64,000 nucleotides of DNA from Vagococcus xieshaowenii (GCF_004792515.1 NZ_CP038865.1:1830001-1894000), one strand, 5' to 3'. Positions 1 to 10,273 are shown, counted from the stretch's first letter. Numbers and translations are program-made. The notes: generated from the sequence alone by a model not told the origin.

Positions 1-126
1 TTGCCCCATTCGGAAATCTCTGGATCATAGCTTACGTACAGCTCCCCAAAGCTTATCGGAGTTAGTCCCGTCCTTCATCGTCTTCTAGTGCCAAGGCATC
101 CACCGTGCGCCCTTATTCACTTAACC
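1..126 (-). rRNA. 23S rRNA, 5' end (partial)
   Basis: The minus strand from about position 126 reads as the canonical start of bacterial 23S rRNA, with the conserved GGTGGATGCCTTGGCAC stretch and the GACGAAGGACG-like block. The gene runs off the left edge of the window. It is downstream of the 16S gene in the same operon, the normal bacterial order. Confidence 0.96.
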
Positions 127-1923
<1,797 letters not shown>

Positions 1924-2044
1924 AGTTTTGATAACATCCGAAGATGTCGCTCATTTATGTTTGCTAGCGAATTACTTCACTAAAATTTAAAAATTGTTGG
2001 TTTTGTTTTACACTTTGTAAAACACCCTACACATTTGGTTTGTC

Positions 2045-2069
2045 TTATTCATTGTTCAGTTTTCAAAGG
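2045..2069 (-). other. pre-16S processing stalk, 5' arm
   Basis: In the transcript this segment pairs with the segment from 308-332 beyond the 16S 3' end over about 25 nt with few mismatches. This is the usual RNase III processing stem enclosing 16S rRNA. Confidence 0.65.
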
Positions 2070-2118
2070 TCTACGTAAAAGTTTTTAACTTGTCGTTGCC
2101 TTTCGTGACAACTACATA

Positions 2119-2147
2119 AGTTTATCATGGTTGTTTTTGTTTGTCAA
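2119..2147 (-). promoter_or_regulatory. rRNA promoter, proximal
   Basis: On the minus strand, TTGACA (2142-2147), a 17-bp spacer and TAAACT (2119-2124) lie about 200 bp upstream of the mature 16S 5' end. The consensus -35 and ideal spacing fit a strong vegetative sigma promoter. Confidence 0.8.
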
Positions 2148-2216
2148 CAACTTTTTAAAAAACTTTTTTATTTTGTTTTTGTCGTTTGAAGAACTTTCGT
2201 TCCTGACAACTTCTAA

Positions 2217-2245
2217 ATCTTATCATCAATAGTTGATAAAGTCAA
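2217..2245 (-). promoter_or_regulatory. rRNA promoter, distal
   Basis: A second minus-strand promoter has TTGACT (2240-2245), a 17-bp spacer and TAAGAT (2217-2222), 98 bp upstream of the proximal one. Tandem promoters are standard for rRNA operons of Firmicutes. Confidence 0.75.
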
Positions 2246-2249
2246 CTGT

Positions 2250-2462
2250 TTTCCAAAACTTTTTAAAAGTTTTTTTATTTAATTTAAATGATGTCTCGTG
2301 TCCTCTCAGACGACTTCACCTATACTATACCTATTAACAACATAATACAAGCACTATTTTATATTTTTTTAGTAAAAACACATGATTTGTATTTTTCTTC
2401 TATATAATACAATTTTTTATTTTATTTATTTTAAATCCTCTAAATTTCTGTGGAATTAACAC
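2250..2462. other. AT-rich intergenic spacer between rRNA promoters and kup1
   Basis: This divergent spacer is strongly AT-rich. It holds no open frame of note and no clear hairpin or additional promoter that I can support. Confidence 0.5.
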
Positions 2463-2490
2463 TTGCTTTTCTGTTTATTGGGCGTATAAT
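2463..2490 (+). promoter_or_regulatory. kup1 promoter
   Basis: TTGCTT (2463-2468), a 16-bp spacer and a perfect TATAAT (2485-2490) precede kup1 by about 140 bp. The layout, with the sequence TATTT starting 8 nt after the -10, matches that of kup2, so the two leaders look homologous. Confidence 0.7.
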
Positions 2491-2496
2491 CATGCT

Positions 2497-2628
2497 TGTA
2501 TTTGGGAAGTAGATACATATTTTTTGTGATTTCAAACCGAACAGTTTAATAAACATGCGCTTCTTAGAATCTAACAATCACTAATTTAATGATTAACGGT
2601 TTTTATTTTAAAAAAAGGAGAAGAAAAA
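2497..2628 (+). promoter_or_regulatory. kup1 5' leader, apparently degenerate copy of the kup2 riboswitch leader
   Basis: The leader begins like that of kup2 (TATTT then GGGAAGTAG, where kup2 has AGGGGAGTAG). It lacks the second conserved GCAAGACC block, a P1-type closing helix and a GC-rich terminator before the ribosome binding site AAAAAGGAG. I read it as a decayed or diverged version of the kup2 leader; this is inference from side-by-side comparison only. Confidence 0.35.
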
Positions 2629-4650
2629 ATGCAACATTCAAAAAAAGTTACAATAGCTAGTTTACTTGTTACTATGGGAGTTGTTTACGGTGATATCGGA
2701 ACAAGTCCATTATATGTAATGAAAGCAATATTAGCAGGAAACGGTGGCTTGGGGAGTATCAATGAAGAATTCATCATTGGTTCAATTTCTTTAGTGATCT
2801 GGACTGTCACCTTAATGACTACTGTCAAGTATGTCCTAATAGCTTTACGTGCAGACAACCATGGTGAAGGTGGTATCTTTTCTCTATATACTTTAGTTCG
2901 AAAAGTGTCCCCTTATTTAATTTTTCCTGCATTAATTGGAGGCGCTACTCTTTTAGCTGATGGCATCTTAACACCTGCTGTTACTATTACAACCGCTGTA
3001 GAAGGTCTCCGAGGATTACCGTTTTTTTATGATCGATTTGGTAATAACCAAGAAATCATCGTCATTATTACATTAACCATTATTCTGCTGTTATTTACCA
3101 TTCAACGTTTTGGTACTGAAAAAGTTGGGAAAACATTTGGGCCGATAATGTTTTGTTGGTTTACATTTCTTGGCGCGATGGGCTTATACAATTTATCTGG
3201 CGAGTGGCACATATTAAAGGCACTTAACCCCTATTACGCATTTGAATTGCTAGTAAGTCCTGCCAATAAAGCTGGTATTTTAATTCTTGGAAGTGTCTTT
3301 CTTGCCACAACTGGGGCTGAAGCCTTATATGCAGATATGGGACACGTTGGGCGTAATAATATTTATGCTAGTTGGCCATATATCAAACTTTGCTTACTAT
3401 TAAATTACTTTGGACAAGGTGCTTGGTTAATGGAAGCTATGAACGATGCTACTTATTTAGAAATCGAAGACTTAAACCCTTTCTTCAGTATGATTCCTAA
3501 TGAGTTGTCACTTATTTCCGTTGCATTCGCAACCTTAGCTGCCATCATTGCTTCGCAATCATTAATTTCAGGTTCATTCACCTTAGTTTCTGAAGCAATC
3601 AAATTAAAACTATTTCCTAAGCTAAAAATCATCTATCCTAGTAATCAAAAAGGACAAATGTACATACCTGTTATTAATTGGTTATTGTGCTTGTTATGTA
3701 TGCTCATTGTGTTTAGTTTCAAAACATCCCAACATCTAGAGTCAGCTTATGGACTATCGATTACTATTACGATGTTAATGACAGCTATTTTATTATGGGT
3801 CTATCTATTAAAACAAAATATACCGGCAATTATTGCGCATAGTTTCTTACTCTTTTTCTCTGTACTTCAAAGTGTCTTTTTCTATTCAAACATCGCGAAA
3901 TTCATGCACGGTGGTTATGTTGCAATTTTGATTGCATTTGTATTATTCATTATCATGTTAACTTGGCACTTAAGTAATAAGATAAAAGAAAAAGTAGCTA
4001 AAAAAGTCCCTCTTGCAAATTATGTAGAACAATTAGAAAAATTATCTAACTCTGAGGATATCCCTTTATATCAAACCAACGTCGTTTACCTAACTGATGA
4101 TTTGTCTGAGCAACTGGTTGATCTTAAGATTCTTTACTCTATCTTGGATAAAAAACCTAAACGTGCTCAAGTATATTGGTTTGTTAATCTTTACGTTACG
4201 GATGAACCTTACACAAAAGAATACTATGTTGAGACTTTCAACAGCAAACACGTCGTAAGTATTCAATTACGTTTAGGTTTTAGAATGAGTCAAAAAGTGA
4301 ATGTGTATATGCGTCAAATCGTACAAGAAATGATGGCTCAAGGCTTGATTGATACGCAAGAACAAGAGTTTTCGATTGAGCCGGGCAGATCCGTTGGTGA
4401 CTTCTGTTTCGTTCTAATTAATGATGGTCTCTATAAAGGAACCACCGGCCTAAGCAATATTGAAAAATTGACTTATCAACTAAAATTAGCAATAAAAGCC
4501 GTCACCACTTCAACTGAAAACTGGTTTGGTTTACAGTATAGTGATGTCGTGAAAGAAAGTGTGCCGCTTGTTATAGACACGCGTGAATACCCTGAAAAAT
4601 ACCACTTAACCATGAAGCGCACACACAAATTTAGTTCTGAAGAATTATAA
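2629..4650 (+). CDS. kup: KUP/HAK/KT potassium uptake protein (copy 1)
   Basis: The product (673 aa) is a member of the KUP (HAK/KT) family, which imports K+ with protons across the cytoplasmic membrane. The N-terminus has the family signature GVVYGDIGTSPLYVMKA around residues 18-35, then about 12 hydrophobic segments to residue ~450 and a hydrophilic cytosolic tail. A strong AAAAAGGAG site precedes the ATG. It is closely similar along its whole length to kup2 at 13832-15853, so the window carries two paralogs. In lactic acid bacteria KupA/KupB are known to be controlled by c-di-AMP at the protein level; nothing in the DNA here shows that directly. Transcription ends at the hairpin just after the stop codon. 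Confidence 0.95.
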   Translation: MQHSKKVTIASLLVTMGVVYGDIGTSPLYVMKAILAGNGGLGSINEEFIIGSISLVIWTVTLMTTVKYVLIALRADNHGEGGIFSLYTLVRKVSPYLIFPALIGGATLLADGILTPAVTITTAVEGLRGLPFFYDRFGNNQEIIVIITLTIILLLFTIQRFGTEKVGKTFGPIMFCWFTFLGAMGLYNLSGEWHILKALNPYYAFELLVSPANKAGILILGSVFLATTGAEALYADMGHVGRNNIYASWPYIKLCLLLNYFGQGAWLMEAMNDATYLEIEDLNPFFSMIPNELSLISVAFATLAAIIASQSLISGSFTLVSEAIKLKLFPKLKIIYPSNQKGQMYIPVINWLLCLLCMLIVFSFKTSQHLESAYGLSITITMLMTAILLWVYLLKQNIPAIIAHSFLLFFSVLQSVFFYSNIAKFMHGGYVAILIAFVLFIIMLTWHLSNKIKEKVAKKVPLANYVEQLEKLSNSEDIPLYQTNVVYLTDDLSEQLVDLKILYSILDKKPKRAQVYWFVNLYVTDEPYTKEYYVETFNSKHVVSIQLRLGFRMSQKVNVYMRQIVQEMMAQGLIDTQEQEFSIEPGRSVGDFCFVLINDGLYKGTTGLSNIEKLTYQLKLAIKAVTTSTENWFGLQYSDVVKESVPLVIDTREYPEKYHLTMKRTHKFSSEEL

Positions 4651-4653
4651 TAT

Positions 4654-4687
4654 AAAAAGGCAAAGCCGATTAGGGCTTTGCCTTTTT
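4654..4687 (+). terminator. terminator after kup1
   Basis: AAAGGCAAAGCC and GGGCTTTGCCTTTTT form a GC-rich stem with a 5-nt loop and a T-run on the plus strand. It directly follows the kup1 stop codon and may also work for the convergent small gene. Confidence 0.9.
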
Positions 4688-4697
4688 GTATGCATTT

Positions 4698-4829
4698 TTA
4701 TTTAATATAAATCTTTGGACCACGGCGCATGTTTTTGCGATCATTTTTTGGCTCTTGCATGTCTTTTGTTTTACCGCCGCCATTTTGTTTCTTCTTGATT
4801 AATTCTAACATTTTATCTTTTGAACTCAT
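4698..4829 (-). CDS. conserved small basic protein, 43 aa, unknown function
   Basis: A 43-residue minus-strand frame starts MSSKDKMLELIKKKQ, continues through a GGGK linker and ends RRGPKIYIK. It has an excellent ribosome binding site (AAAGGAG, 5 nt before ATG) and ends just before the kup1 terminator, which supports real expression. The composition is highly charged and basic, with no membrane segment and no cysteine. I have seen similar short RRGPK-ending proteins in lactobacilli and enterococci but know of no function. It is too short for most automatic gene callers. Confidence 0.7.
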   Translation of the reverse strand: MSSKDKMLELIKKKQNGGGKTKDMQEPKNDRKNMRRGPKIYIK

Positions 4830-4933
4830 TTTGTACTCCTTTGTACTTTACTTCATCTTCACAGACAACTAGTCGACCACTTATTTTAACACAATCGTGT
4901 GGTTTGTCTATTCTATTAAGTTAATAATTCAAA

Positions 4934-5872
4934 TTAAATCCAGATAAACAAGTAAAGGATAATAACAAACAAGTAAGACAGAATCGAATAAATCAAACTT
5001 GATGTAGCAAAAACATCATCTGCACCATACGCACGGGCCAACATCGGCATTGAGTTTTGAACTGGCATTGCGGATTGCAACATAAACACTTTTAACATAA
5101 GCGCAGGAACAGGTATCACAAAGCCCAACAAGTAAACCACTAGTGGAGATACCACGTAGCGGCCTAGCAAAACCCCTATAACCTCTTTGTCAAAATTAAT
5201 ATTCCTCCAGCCCGTCTGATACACAATCATCCCGATAATAAAAAGTGATAACGGCGTTGTTAAACCACCCATATAACGACTAAAATCAATCAGCGGCTTT
5301 ATTTTAGGCAATTCTAATAGCATCCAAACTAACCCAACAAAAAAACCAACTAATGCTGGATTTAATAATTTCCGAGCGACTTCTCGCCAATCAAATGACC
5401 ACGACATACTGGCCCCTTCTTTATCACTGGCTATCAAACTAATCCCAATAGTAAAAAAGAACGTCGTGTTACACATATAGTATAAAAGCGCATAGGGAAT
5501 TGCTTGCTCTCCAAAAACTGCGGTTGTAACAGGTAATCCCATAAAAATGGTATTCGATGCCGTAAACATCGTTTGGAAAACACCACGTCTACTAGGGGTT
5601 ACTTTCCACACCACACAGAACACTTTAGATAAAATAAACGTAGCCACAATTGAAATAGCTGGTAAAGCAATACCTGAAGCCAACGTCATAAATTGATCAT
5701 GCTCGAATTTTTCAATCATATTAAGATACATATTCAAAGGTAACGCGATATTAAGCACTAACTTTGAAAAAGCATCAATCATCACATTATTAAACCATTT
5801 CTTTGCTGATAATGCATATCCTACCAGTATCATAGAAAAAATAACTAATATATTCAAATAAGTTGTAAGCAA
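4934..5872 (-). CDS. AEC-family permease (auxin efflux carrier/malate permease type)
   Basis: The product (312 aa) has about ten hydrophobic segments in two halves and the sequence style of AEC transporters, including a membrane-embedded AYGADD stretch near residues 282-287 and a SLIYSILSYL C-terminal helix. Family members move organic acids such as malate, or amino-acid-like anions, across the cytoplasmic membrane; the substrate cannot be told from sequence. The gene stands alone, with the divergent regulator gene (6104) starting about 230 bp away. Length is normal for the family. Confidence 0.85.
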   Translation of the reverse strand: MLTTYLNILVIFSMILVGYALSAKKWFNNVMIDAFSKLVLNIALPLNMYLNMIEKFEHDQFMTLASGIALPAISIVATFILSKVFCVVWKVTPSRRGVFQTMFTASNTIFMGLPVTTAVFGEQAIPYALLYYMCNTTFFFTIGISLIASDKEGASMSWSFDWREVARKLLNPALVGFFVGLVWMLLELPKIKPLIDFSRYMGGLTTPLSLFIIGMIVYQTGWRNINFDKEVIGVLLGRYVVSPLVVYLLGFVIPVPALMLKVFMLQSAMPVQNSMPMLARAYGADDVFATSSLIYSILSYLFVIILYLFIWI

Positions 5873-6078
5873 AACACTTCCCCCATCCTTAATGACTTTA
5901 ACCCTCTTACTTTATCATAAAACAAACATAATTTGATCATTAATTAAGCTTTTTCGACTAAATTTATGTGTTTCTTTTCCCTTAATCTACCGCTTAGTAA
6001 GAATAATAAATTTTTATCATCCTAATGGCAGAAAAAATTCATTTAATAATCTAGAGCTTTTGTGCTATGCTATATCCA

Positions 6079-6094
6079 TGATAAAAAATTATCA
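6079..6094. promoter_or_regulatory. palindromic operator, copy 1 (regulator gene)
   Basis: The 16-bp palindrome TGATAAAAAATTATCA lies just upstream of the ribosome binding site of the regulator gene and downstream of its likely -10 region. The same palindrome in inverse orientation occurs at 9992-10007 and 10158-10173 and nowhere else that I noticed, which suggests autoregulation. Confidence 0.7.
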
Positions 6095-6103
6095 GGAGGC
6101 CCT

Positions 6104-6769
6104 ATGAAAAAAGAAAACTTACACTTTTATCAATCACTAACGCATTTTTTAGGCAAAACATTAGGTAAAAATTTTGAAGTTGTTTTACATATCTTAGAAA
6201 AAGATAATTATCACATTGCCGCAATTGAAAATAGTCATATTAGCGGCCGAAGTCTAAATTCTCCTGTTACAGAGTTTGCACTAGAATTAATCCAAGATAA
6301 TCGCCATTTAGACAAAGACTATGTTGTTAATTACAAAGCACAAACAGTAAACGGTCAAGCTCTAAGAGGCGCTACTTTTTTTATCAAAAACGAAGACAAA
6401 CAGCTTGAAGGTCTTCTATGTATTAATCAAGATGTAAGTAAGTACGAACAACTTTCTAAAGAACTTCTTGCTCTGGCTGGTCTAACCCAAACTTGTCCTT
6501 CAGAATTCAAAGAAGAACATCTTATCGACACTGTTGAAGTGCTTGATGAATCTATAGAGGATATCGTTCATACTATCATTAAGCCCGAATTACTTACGTC
6601 AAATGCCTCATTATCAAAAGAGCAAAAATTAGACGTCATCCATCAATTAAATGAAAAAGGTATCTTCCAAATCAAAGGAGCGGTTATGCGCGTGGCTGAT
6701 ATTTTAAACATCTCTGAACCCAGTGTTTATCGCTACATTAAGATTGTTAATGACAAAGAAAAAGGATAA
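6104..6769 (+). CDS. YheO/DauR-type transcriptional regulator (PAS-like plus HTH)
   Basis: The product (221 aa) has an N-terminal YheO-like PAS domain (roughly residues 1-115, beginning with a FYQSLTHFLGKTLGK-like helix) and a C-terminal helix-turn-helix (about 165-215, with ILNISEPSVYRYI as recognition part). The start was placed at 6104, not at the longer ATG 42 bp upstream, because AGGAGG sits 6 nt before it. The family includes DauR, a repressor of D-arginine use, and is often encoded near RidA proteins. Here the same palindrome lies before this gene, before the ridA operon and before the C-S lyase gene, so it probably senses a cysteine- or cystine-derived compound and controls all three units. 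Confidence 0.85.
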   Translation: MKKENLHFYQSLTHFLGKTLGKNFEVVLHILEKDNYHIAAIENSHISGRSLNSPVTEFALELIQDNRHLDKDYVVNYKAQTVNGQALRGATFFIKNEDKQLEGLLCINQDVSKYEQLSKELLALAGLTQTCPSEFKEEHLIDTVEVLDESIEDIVHTIIKPELLTSNASLSKEQKLDVIHQLNEKGIFQIKGAVMRVADILNISEPSVYRYIKIVNDKEKG

Positions 6770-6808
6770 AGATAATGGCTATTTGGCACATTATCTTTAT
6801 CCTTTTTA
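6759..6808. terminator. bidirectional terminator between regulator and cystine symporter
   Basis: AAAAGGATAAAGATAATG and its reverse complement form an 18-bp stem with T-runs on both strands. It overlaps the last codons of the plus-strand regulator and lies just before the end of the minus-strand symporter. Confidence 0.9.
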
Positions 6809-6812
6809 CTTG

Positions 6813-8234
6813 TTATTCTTCTACTGATTTTATCTCGCTATTAAATGCTTCCTTATCAAATGTACCTTCCCACTTATCAACCATAATCGCTGATACCATT
6901 GAGCCTGCTACATTTAACATGGTGCGTCCCATATCGACAATTGGGTCAATTCCAAAGATTGCACCAATACTTGAAATAGTATGACCATAACCTAAACCAT
7001 TTAAGGTAACTGTTGCTGCTACTGTTGCAGTCCCCGGTACACCCGCAATTCCAATTGAACCGACTGTTACTACTAATACTACCAAGACAAAAAATGAAAC
7101 GTTCATCTCAGCACCTGCAGCAGAAGCAATTAATGTTCCTAACATCGCTGGGAACACCCCTGCACAGCCATTCATCCCAACTGCGGTTCCTAACGTTGCG
7201 ACGAAGTTAGTAGTTTCACCAGATACACCCATATTTTTTTCTAATGTCGTAATGGTATAAGGCAATGTCCCGACACTTGAACGAGAAGAAAAAGCAAATA
7301 ATAAGGTGGTGAAGGCTTTTTTGTAGAACGTTAACGGGTTAACACCTAATCCTATTAAAATAACCACATAGACTAATAACATGATAATAACGCCCGTATA
7401 TAACGCAGCAATGAAACCAATCATCCCTGTGATTGCTTGAAGACCATTTGAAATGATCGTGTTACTTACTAACGCTACAACACCATAAGGCATTAACTTG
7501 ATCACGTTCGTTAAGACTGAATTAACCGTTACTTTTAATGATTCCAATAATGTGACAAACGGTGCCACTTGTTCTGGTTTTTTCACTTGTAAGAAACGAA
7601 TCGCTACGGCAAACATCGCCGCAATAATAACCACGGATACAATGCTTCCATTATCACTCATTACACTAAAAATATTATTTGGAATTAAGTTTAAGAAGAA
7701 TTCCGGAAAACTTTGAGACGCAATATTAGCCATCGATTCAACTTTTGCTTCTGTCAAATCTCCTGCAAAATCGGCACCATTTAATCCAAATAATTTAACC
7801 ACTAAGATACCCACAACAGCTGAAATAGCTGTCGTCCCAAGTAACGTAGCAAATGTTTTTCCTGTTAAATGTTTAATCCTATCGCCTTTAACATCAATGA
7901 CTACTTTAATAATTGACAAAAAGACTACCGGAATAGCTAATAATTGCACTAACTTAAGAAAACCACTTCCAAGTAACCCGTACCAAACTGAAATCTCACC
8001 CCGACCATAGTCTAAATAAATACTATTTTTACTACCAACTAAATCAATCACAACACCTAACACTAGCCCAATAACTAATGCGATAATCATTCGTTTAGAA
8101 AAGTTTACTTTTTTTTCTTTTAACACCTTTAAGCTATACAAGGCTACCAATAATAAAACAACAGCTCCAATAGTATACATGTTACTAATCTTTAAAAACT
8201 GGGTAAAAAAAGGGGCATCGATCATCTTTTTCAT
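6813..8234 (-). CDS. tcyP: L-cystine:cation symporter, TcyP-like
   Basis: The product (473 aa) belongs to the dicarboxylate/amino acid:cation symporter family and follows the B. subtilis TcyP pattern through its length: first helix plus FSKRMIIAL, the FAFSSRSSVGTLP re-entrant loop (about residues 310-322), GMNGCAGVFPAML and the terminal DPIVDMGRTMLNVAGS block. TcyP imports L-cystine. The gene is the last of a three-gene minus-strand unit (ridA, flavoprotein, symporter) with only 17 bp to the flavoprotein gene. The partners, a disulfide reductase type and a 2-aminoacrylate deaminase, agree with cystine import. Assignment to cystine rather than another amino acid rests on similarity and context. 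Confidence 0.88.
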   Translation of the reverse strand: MKKMIDAPFFTQFLKISNMYTIGAVVLLLVALYSLKVLKEKKVNFSKRMIIALVIGLVLGVVIDLVGSKNSIYLDYGRGEISVWYGLLGSGFLKLVQLLAIPVVFLSIIKVVIDVKGDRIKHLTGKTFATLLGTTAISAVVGILVVKLFGLNGADFAGDLTEAKVESMANIASQSFPEFFLNLIPNNIFSVMSDNGSIVSVVIIAAMFAVAIRFLQVKKPEQVAPFVTLLESLKVTVNSVLTNVIKLMPYGVVALVSNTIISNGLQAITGMIGFIAALYTGVIIMLLVYVVILIGLGVNPLTFYKKAFTTLLFAFSSRSSVGTLPYTITTLEKNMGVSGETTNFVATLGTAVGMNGCAGVFPAMLGTLIASAAGAEMNVSFFVLVVLVVTVGSIGIAGVPGTATVAATVTLNGLGYGHTISSIGAIFGIDPIVDMGRTMLNVAGSMVSAIMVDKWEGTFDKEAFNSEIKSVEE

Positions 8235-8251
8235 CTCCTATTACTTCTAGT

Positions 8252-9589
8252 TTATTTTGCGGTATTCGCTGCAACATTAATTGCTTCCCATGTTGAAGCA
8301 AATGGTGGTGCATACGCATAGTCAATAAAACCTAATTCTTTCGTTGTTAAACCTGCATGAACAGCGGTTGCCAGACCTGTTAGTCTTAAGACGGTTTCAT
8401 TTTTCCCGAATAATTGCGCGCCATATAGAACATATGTCTGCGCATCATACACTAGTTTAATCGTAATTTTTTCCTGTACGGTATAGTAATTAGAGTGATT
8501 GTTCGTTTCAATACACGTTGTTTTTACAGAAAGCCCTAATGATTTGGCTTGTTTTTCAGTCAATCCTGTACTAGCTGCTTCATATGCCCCTGCTTTAATC
8601 GCACTACTTCCTAAGGCCCCAACATACGCCATACGTTCATCTCTATTTACCGCAATATTGGTTCCCACAATGCGTCCCATCTTATTAGCGACAGTGGCTA
8701 ACGGAATGTACATTGTTCCGGCTAAACGATGGTTAATCGTCGCGCAATCCCCGGCTGCATATACTTCTTTGATTGATGTTTCACCGAATTCGTCAATCAC
8801 AATCGCGCCATTTCCTAACATCTCTAACTGACCATCTAAAAATTTAGTGTTAGGTCTAAAGCCAACCGCAACGATGACGGCATCTGCTGGATATTCCCCT
8901 TTATCTGTTTTAACAGATATTACGTTTGATTGAGCAGCAACAAATTCTTGCGCACGCTCTTGCGTTTGGATGAGCACCCCTTCTTCTCTAACAGCTTCCA
9001 TAATCTTCTCAGAAAACTCCGGATCAAATGGCCCACCCATTATAACACTATCGGATTCAATAACTGTTACTTTCTTACCTTGAAGAGCTAATTGATCTGC
9101 CACTTCGATACCAATGAACCCTCCACCGATAACTACAATATGCTGATAATTCACTAACTCTTCTTTTAATGTCATGACACGTTCTGGCTTGGTTACTGTA
9201 TACACATTATCCGAATGAATTCCTGGGATGGGTGGTACAATAGGTGTCGCTCCTGTCGCTAACATTAGGCGATCATAGCTTTTAACCAAGTGTTCATTCG
9301 TTTCTAAATCAATGATTGTTAACGTTTTGCTGGTAAAATCAATGGCCGTTACTTCGTGACCTAGTAATAAATTAATCCCGGATGCTCGCATTTGTTCAGG
9401 TGTTCTAGCAAACATTTCTTGCTCGTCTTCAAATTGGTTGCCTAAGTAATATGGCAAACCACATGCACCAAACGAGACGTATTGTTCTTTTTCAATCACT
9501 GTTACCTTTGCTTCTTTGTTCGTACGAGCTGCTTTAGCTGCCGCACTCATCCCTGCTGCAATACCACCAATTATAACAATCTCCATCAA
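8252..9589 (-). CDS. FAD/NAD(P)-dependent disulfide oxidoreductase, CoA-disulfide reductase/NADH oxidase type
   Basis: The product (445 aa) has an N-terminal FAD-binding GGIAAGMSAA loop (residues 8-17), the single redox cysteine in SFGACGLPYY (near residue 43) typical of CoA-disulfide reductases and NADH oxidases, an NAD-binding GGGFIGIEVA (about 155-164), a second FAD motif ending in VYAAGDCA, and a C-terminal dimerisation domain. It probably reduces a low-molecular-weight disulfide with NAD(P)H, or reduces oxygen. Lying between ridA and the cystine symporter, reduction of cystine or a mixed CoA/cysteine disulfide is a reasonable inference but not shown by sequence. Confidence 0.85.
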   Translation of the reverse strand: MMEIVIIGGIAAGMSAAAKAARTNKEAKVTVIEKEQYVSFGACGLPYYLGNQFEDEQEMFARTPEQMRASGINLLLGHEVTAIDFTSKTLTIIDLETNEHLVKSYDRLMLATGATPIVPPIPGIHSDNVYTVTKPERVMTLKEELVNYQHIVVIGGGFIGIEVADQLALQGKKVTVIESDSVIMGGPFDPEFSEKIMEAVREEGVLIQTQERAQEFVAAQSNVISVKTDKGEYPADAVIVAVGFRPNTKFLDGQLEMLGNGAIVIDEFGETSIKEVYAAGDCATINHRLAGTMYIPLATVANKMGRIVGTNIAVNRDERMAYVGALGSSAIKAGAYEAASTGLTEKQAKSLGLSVKTTCIETNNHSNYYTVQEKITIKLVYDAQTYVLYGAQLFGKNETVLRLTGLATAVHAGLTTKELGFIDYAYAPPFASTWEAINVAANTAK

Positions 9590-9600
9590 TTAATCTCCTC

Positions 9601-9963
9601 TTATTTTTTAATGATAAATTCGATTTCTACTAATGCTCCCTTAGGCAACGCTGAGACTTGGAAGGCTGATCTAGCAGGACATTCTCCAGTGAAGTATTCC
9701 CCATAAACTTCGTTAAATGAAACAAAGCCACTAAAGTCGGTTAAAAAACACGTTGTTTTAACGATTTGATCAAAGTTTGCCCCCACTTCATTCAAAATCA
9801 ACTGAATATTTTCCATGACTTGTTTCGTTTGCCCCTTGATATCTGTTGCTTCAATTTCTCCTGTCATCCCGTTAACTGGTAATTGACCTGATACAAAGAT
9901 TAAGTCTCCTGCTTCACGATACGTTGAATATGGCCCAATTGCTGCTGGTATTTTTGACATACT
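9601..9963 (-). CDS. ridA: RidA family reactive enamine/imine deaminase
   Basis: The product starts MSKIPAAIGPYSTYREAGDLIFVSGQ-like and has the family fingerprint: IGPYS near the start, FVSGQLPV, and the C-terminal CPARSAFQVSALPKGALVEIE with the Arg that binds the substrate carboxylate. The start at 9963 (M of MSKIP) was preferred to the ORF extension (MNGEI) because AGAGATTAGT lies just upstream; the upstream start remains possible. RidA hydrolyses 2-aminoacrylate, the toxic enamine released from cysteine by PLP lyases. That fits the divergent C-S lyase gene and the cystine symporter in the same operon. Confidence 0.88.
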   Translation of the reverse strand, partial: SMSKIPAAIGPYSTYREAGDLIFVSGQLPVNGMTGEIEATDIKGQTKQVMENIQLILNEVGANFDQIVKTTCFLTDFSGFVSFNEVYGEYFTGECPARSAFQVSALPKGALVEIEFIIKK

Positions 9964-9991
9964 AATCTCTCCATTCATCTATTTTTATAGT

Positions 9992-10007
9992 TGATAATTT
10001 TTTATCA
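9992..10007. promoter_or_regulatory. palindromic operator, copy 2 (ridA operon)
   Basis: TGATAATTTTTTATCA (18 bp with flanking T and A) sits between the ridA promoter and its start codon, covering the early transcribed region. That position suits repression by the regulator encoded at 6104. Confidence 0.72.
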
Positions 10008-10028
10008 ACAAATCTTCTTTCATAGAAA

Positions 10029-10057
10029 AACTTATCATATAAAAAAACCTACGTCAA
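10029..10057 (-). promoter_or_regulatory. promoter of the ridA-flavoprotein-symporter operon
   Basis: The minus strand has TTGACG (10052-10057), a 17-bp spacer and TAAGTT (10029-10034), followed about 20 bp later by operator copy 2. Confidence 0.6.
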
Positions 10058-10157
10058 TAATTTTATGATAAAAAGTAAGCGTTTTATTCATTGTATTTTG
10101 TGTTTATATTAATCTTTTCGATAGTTATTTCATCCTAGTTTAATCTTTGCTCGAATG

Positions 10158-10173
10158 TGATAATTTTTTATCA
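10158..10173. promoter_or_regulatory. palindromic operator, copy 3 (C-S lyase gene)
   Basis: TGATAATTTTTTATCA lies 7 bp upstream of a TTGACA -35 element. A position upstream of -35 would suit activation, or repression by looping with copy 2 about 150 bp away. Confidence 0.7.
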
Positions 10174-10180
10174 AATTTAG

Positions 10181-10210
10181 TTGACATTCTTTTTTTAAAC
10201 GTGTTACGTT
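10181..10210 (+). promoter_or_regulatory. promoter of the C-S lyase gene
   Basis: TTGACA (10181-10186) is followed after about 17-18 bp by a weak -10 (TTACGT/TACGTT, 10204-10210). The weak -10 next to an upstream operator suggests regulated initiation. Confidence 0.5.
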
Positions 10211-10273
10211 TATAGCGAACGATACACATAACGATTATTTATTAAACAGTCTATTGAATCGGAGGAATCTAAT

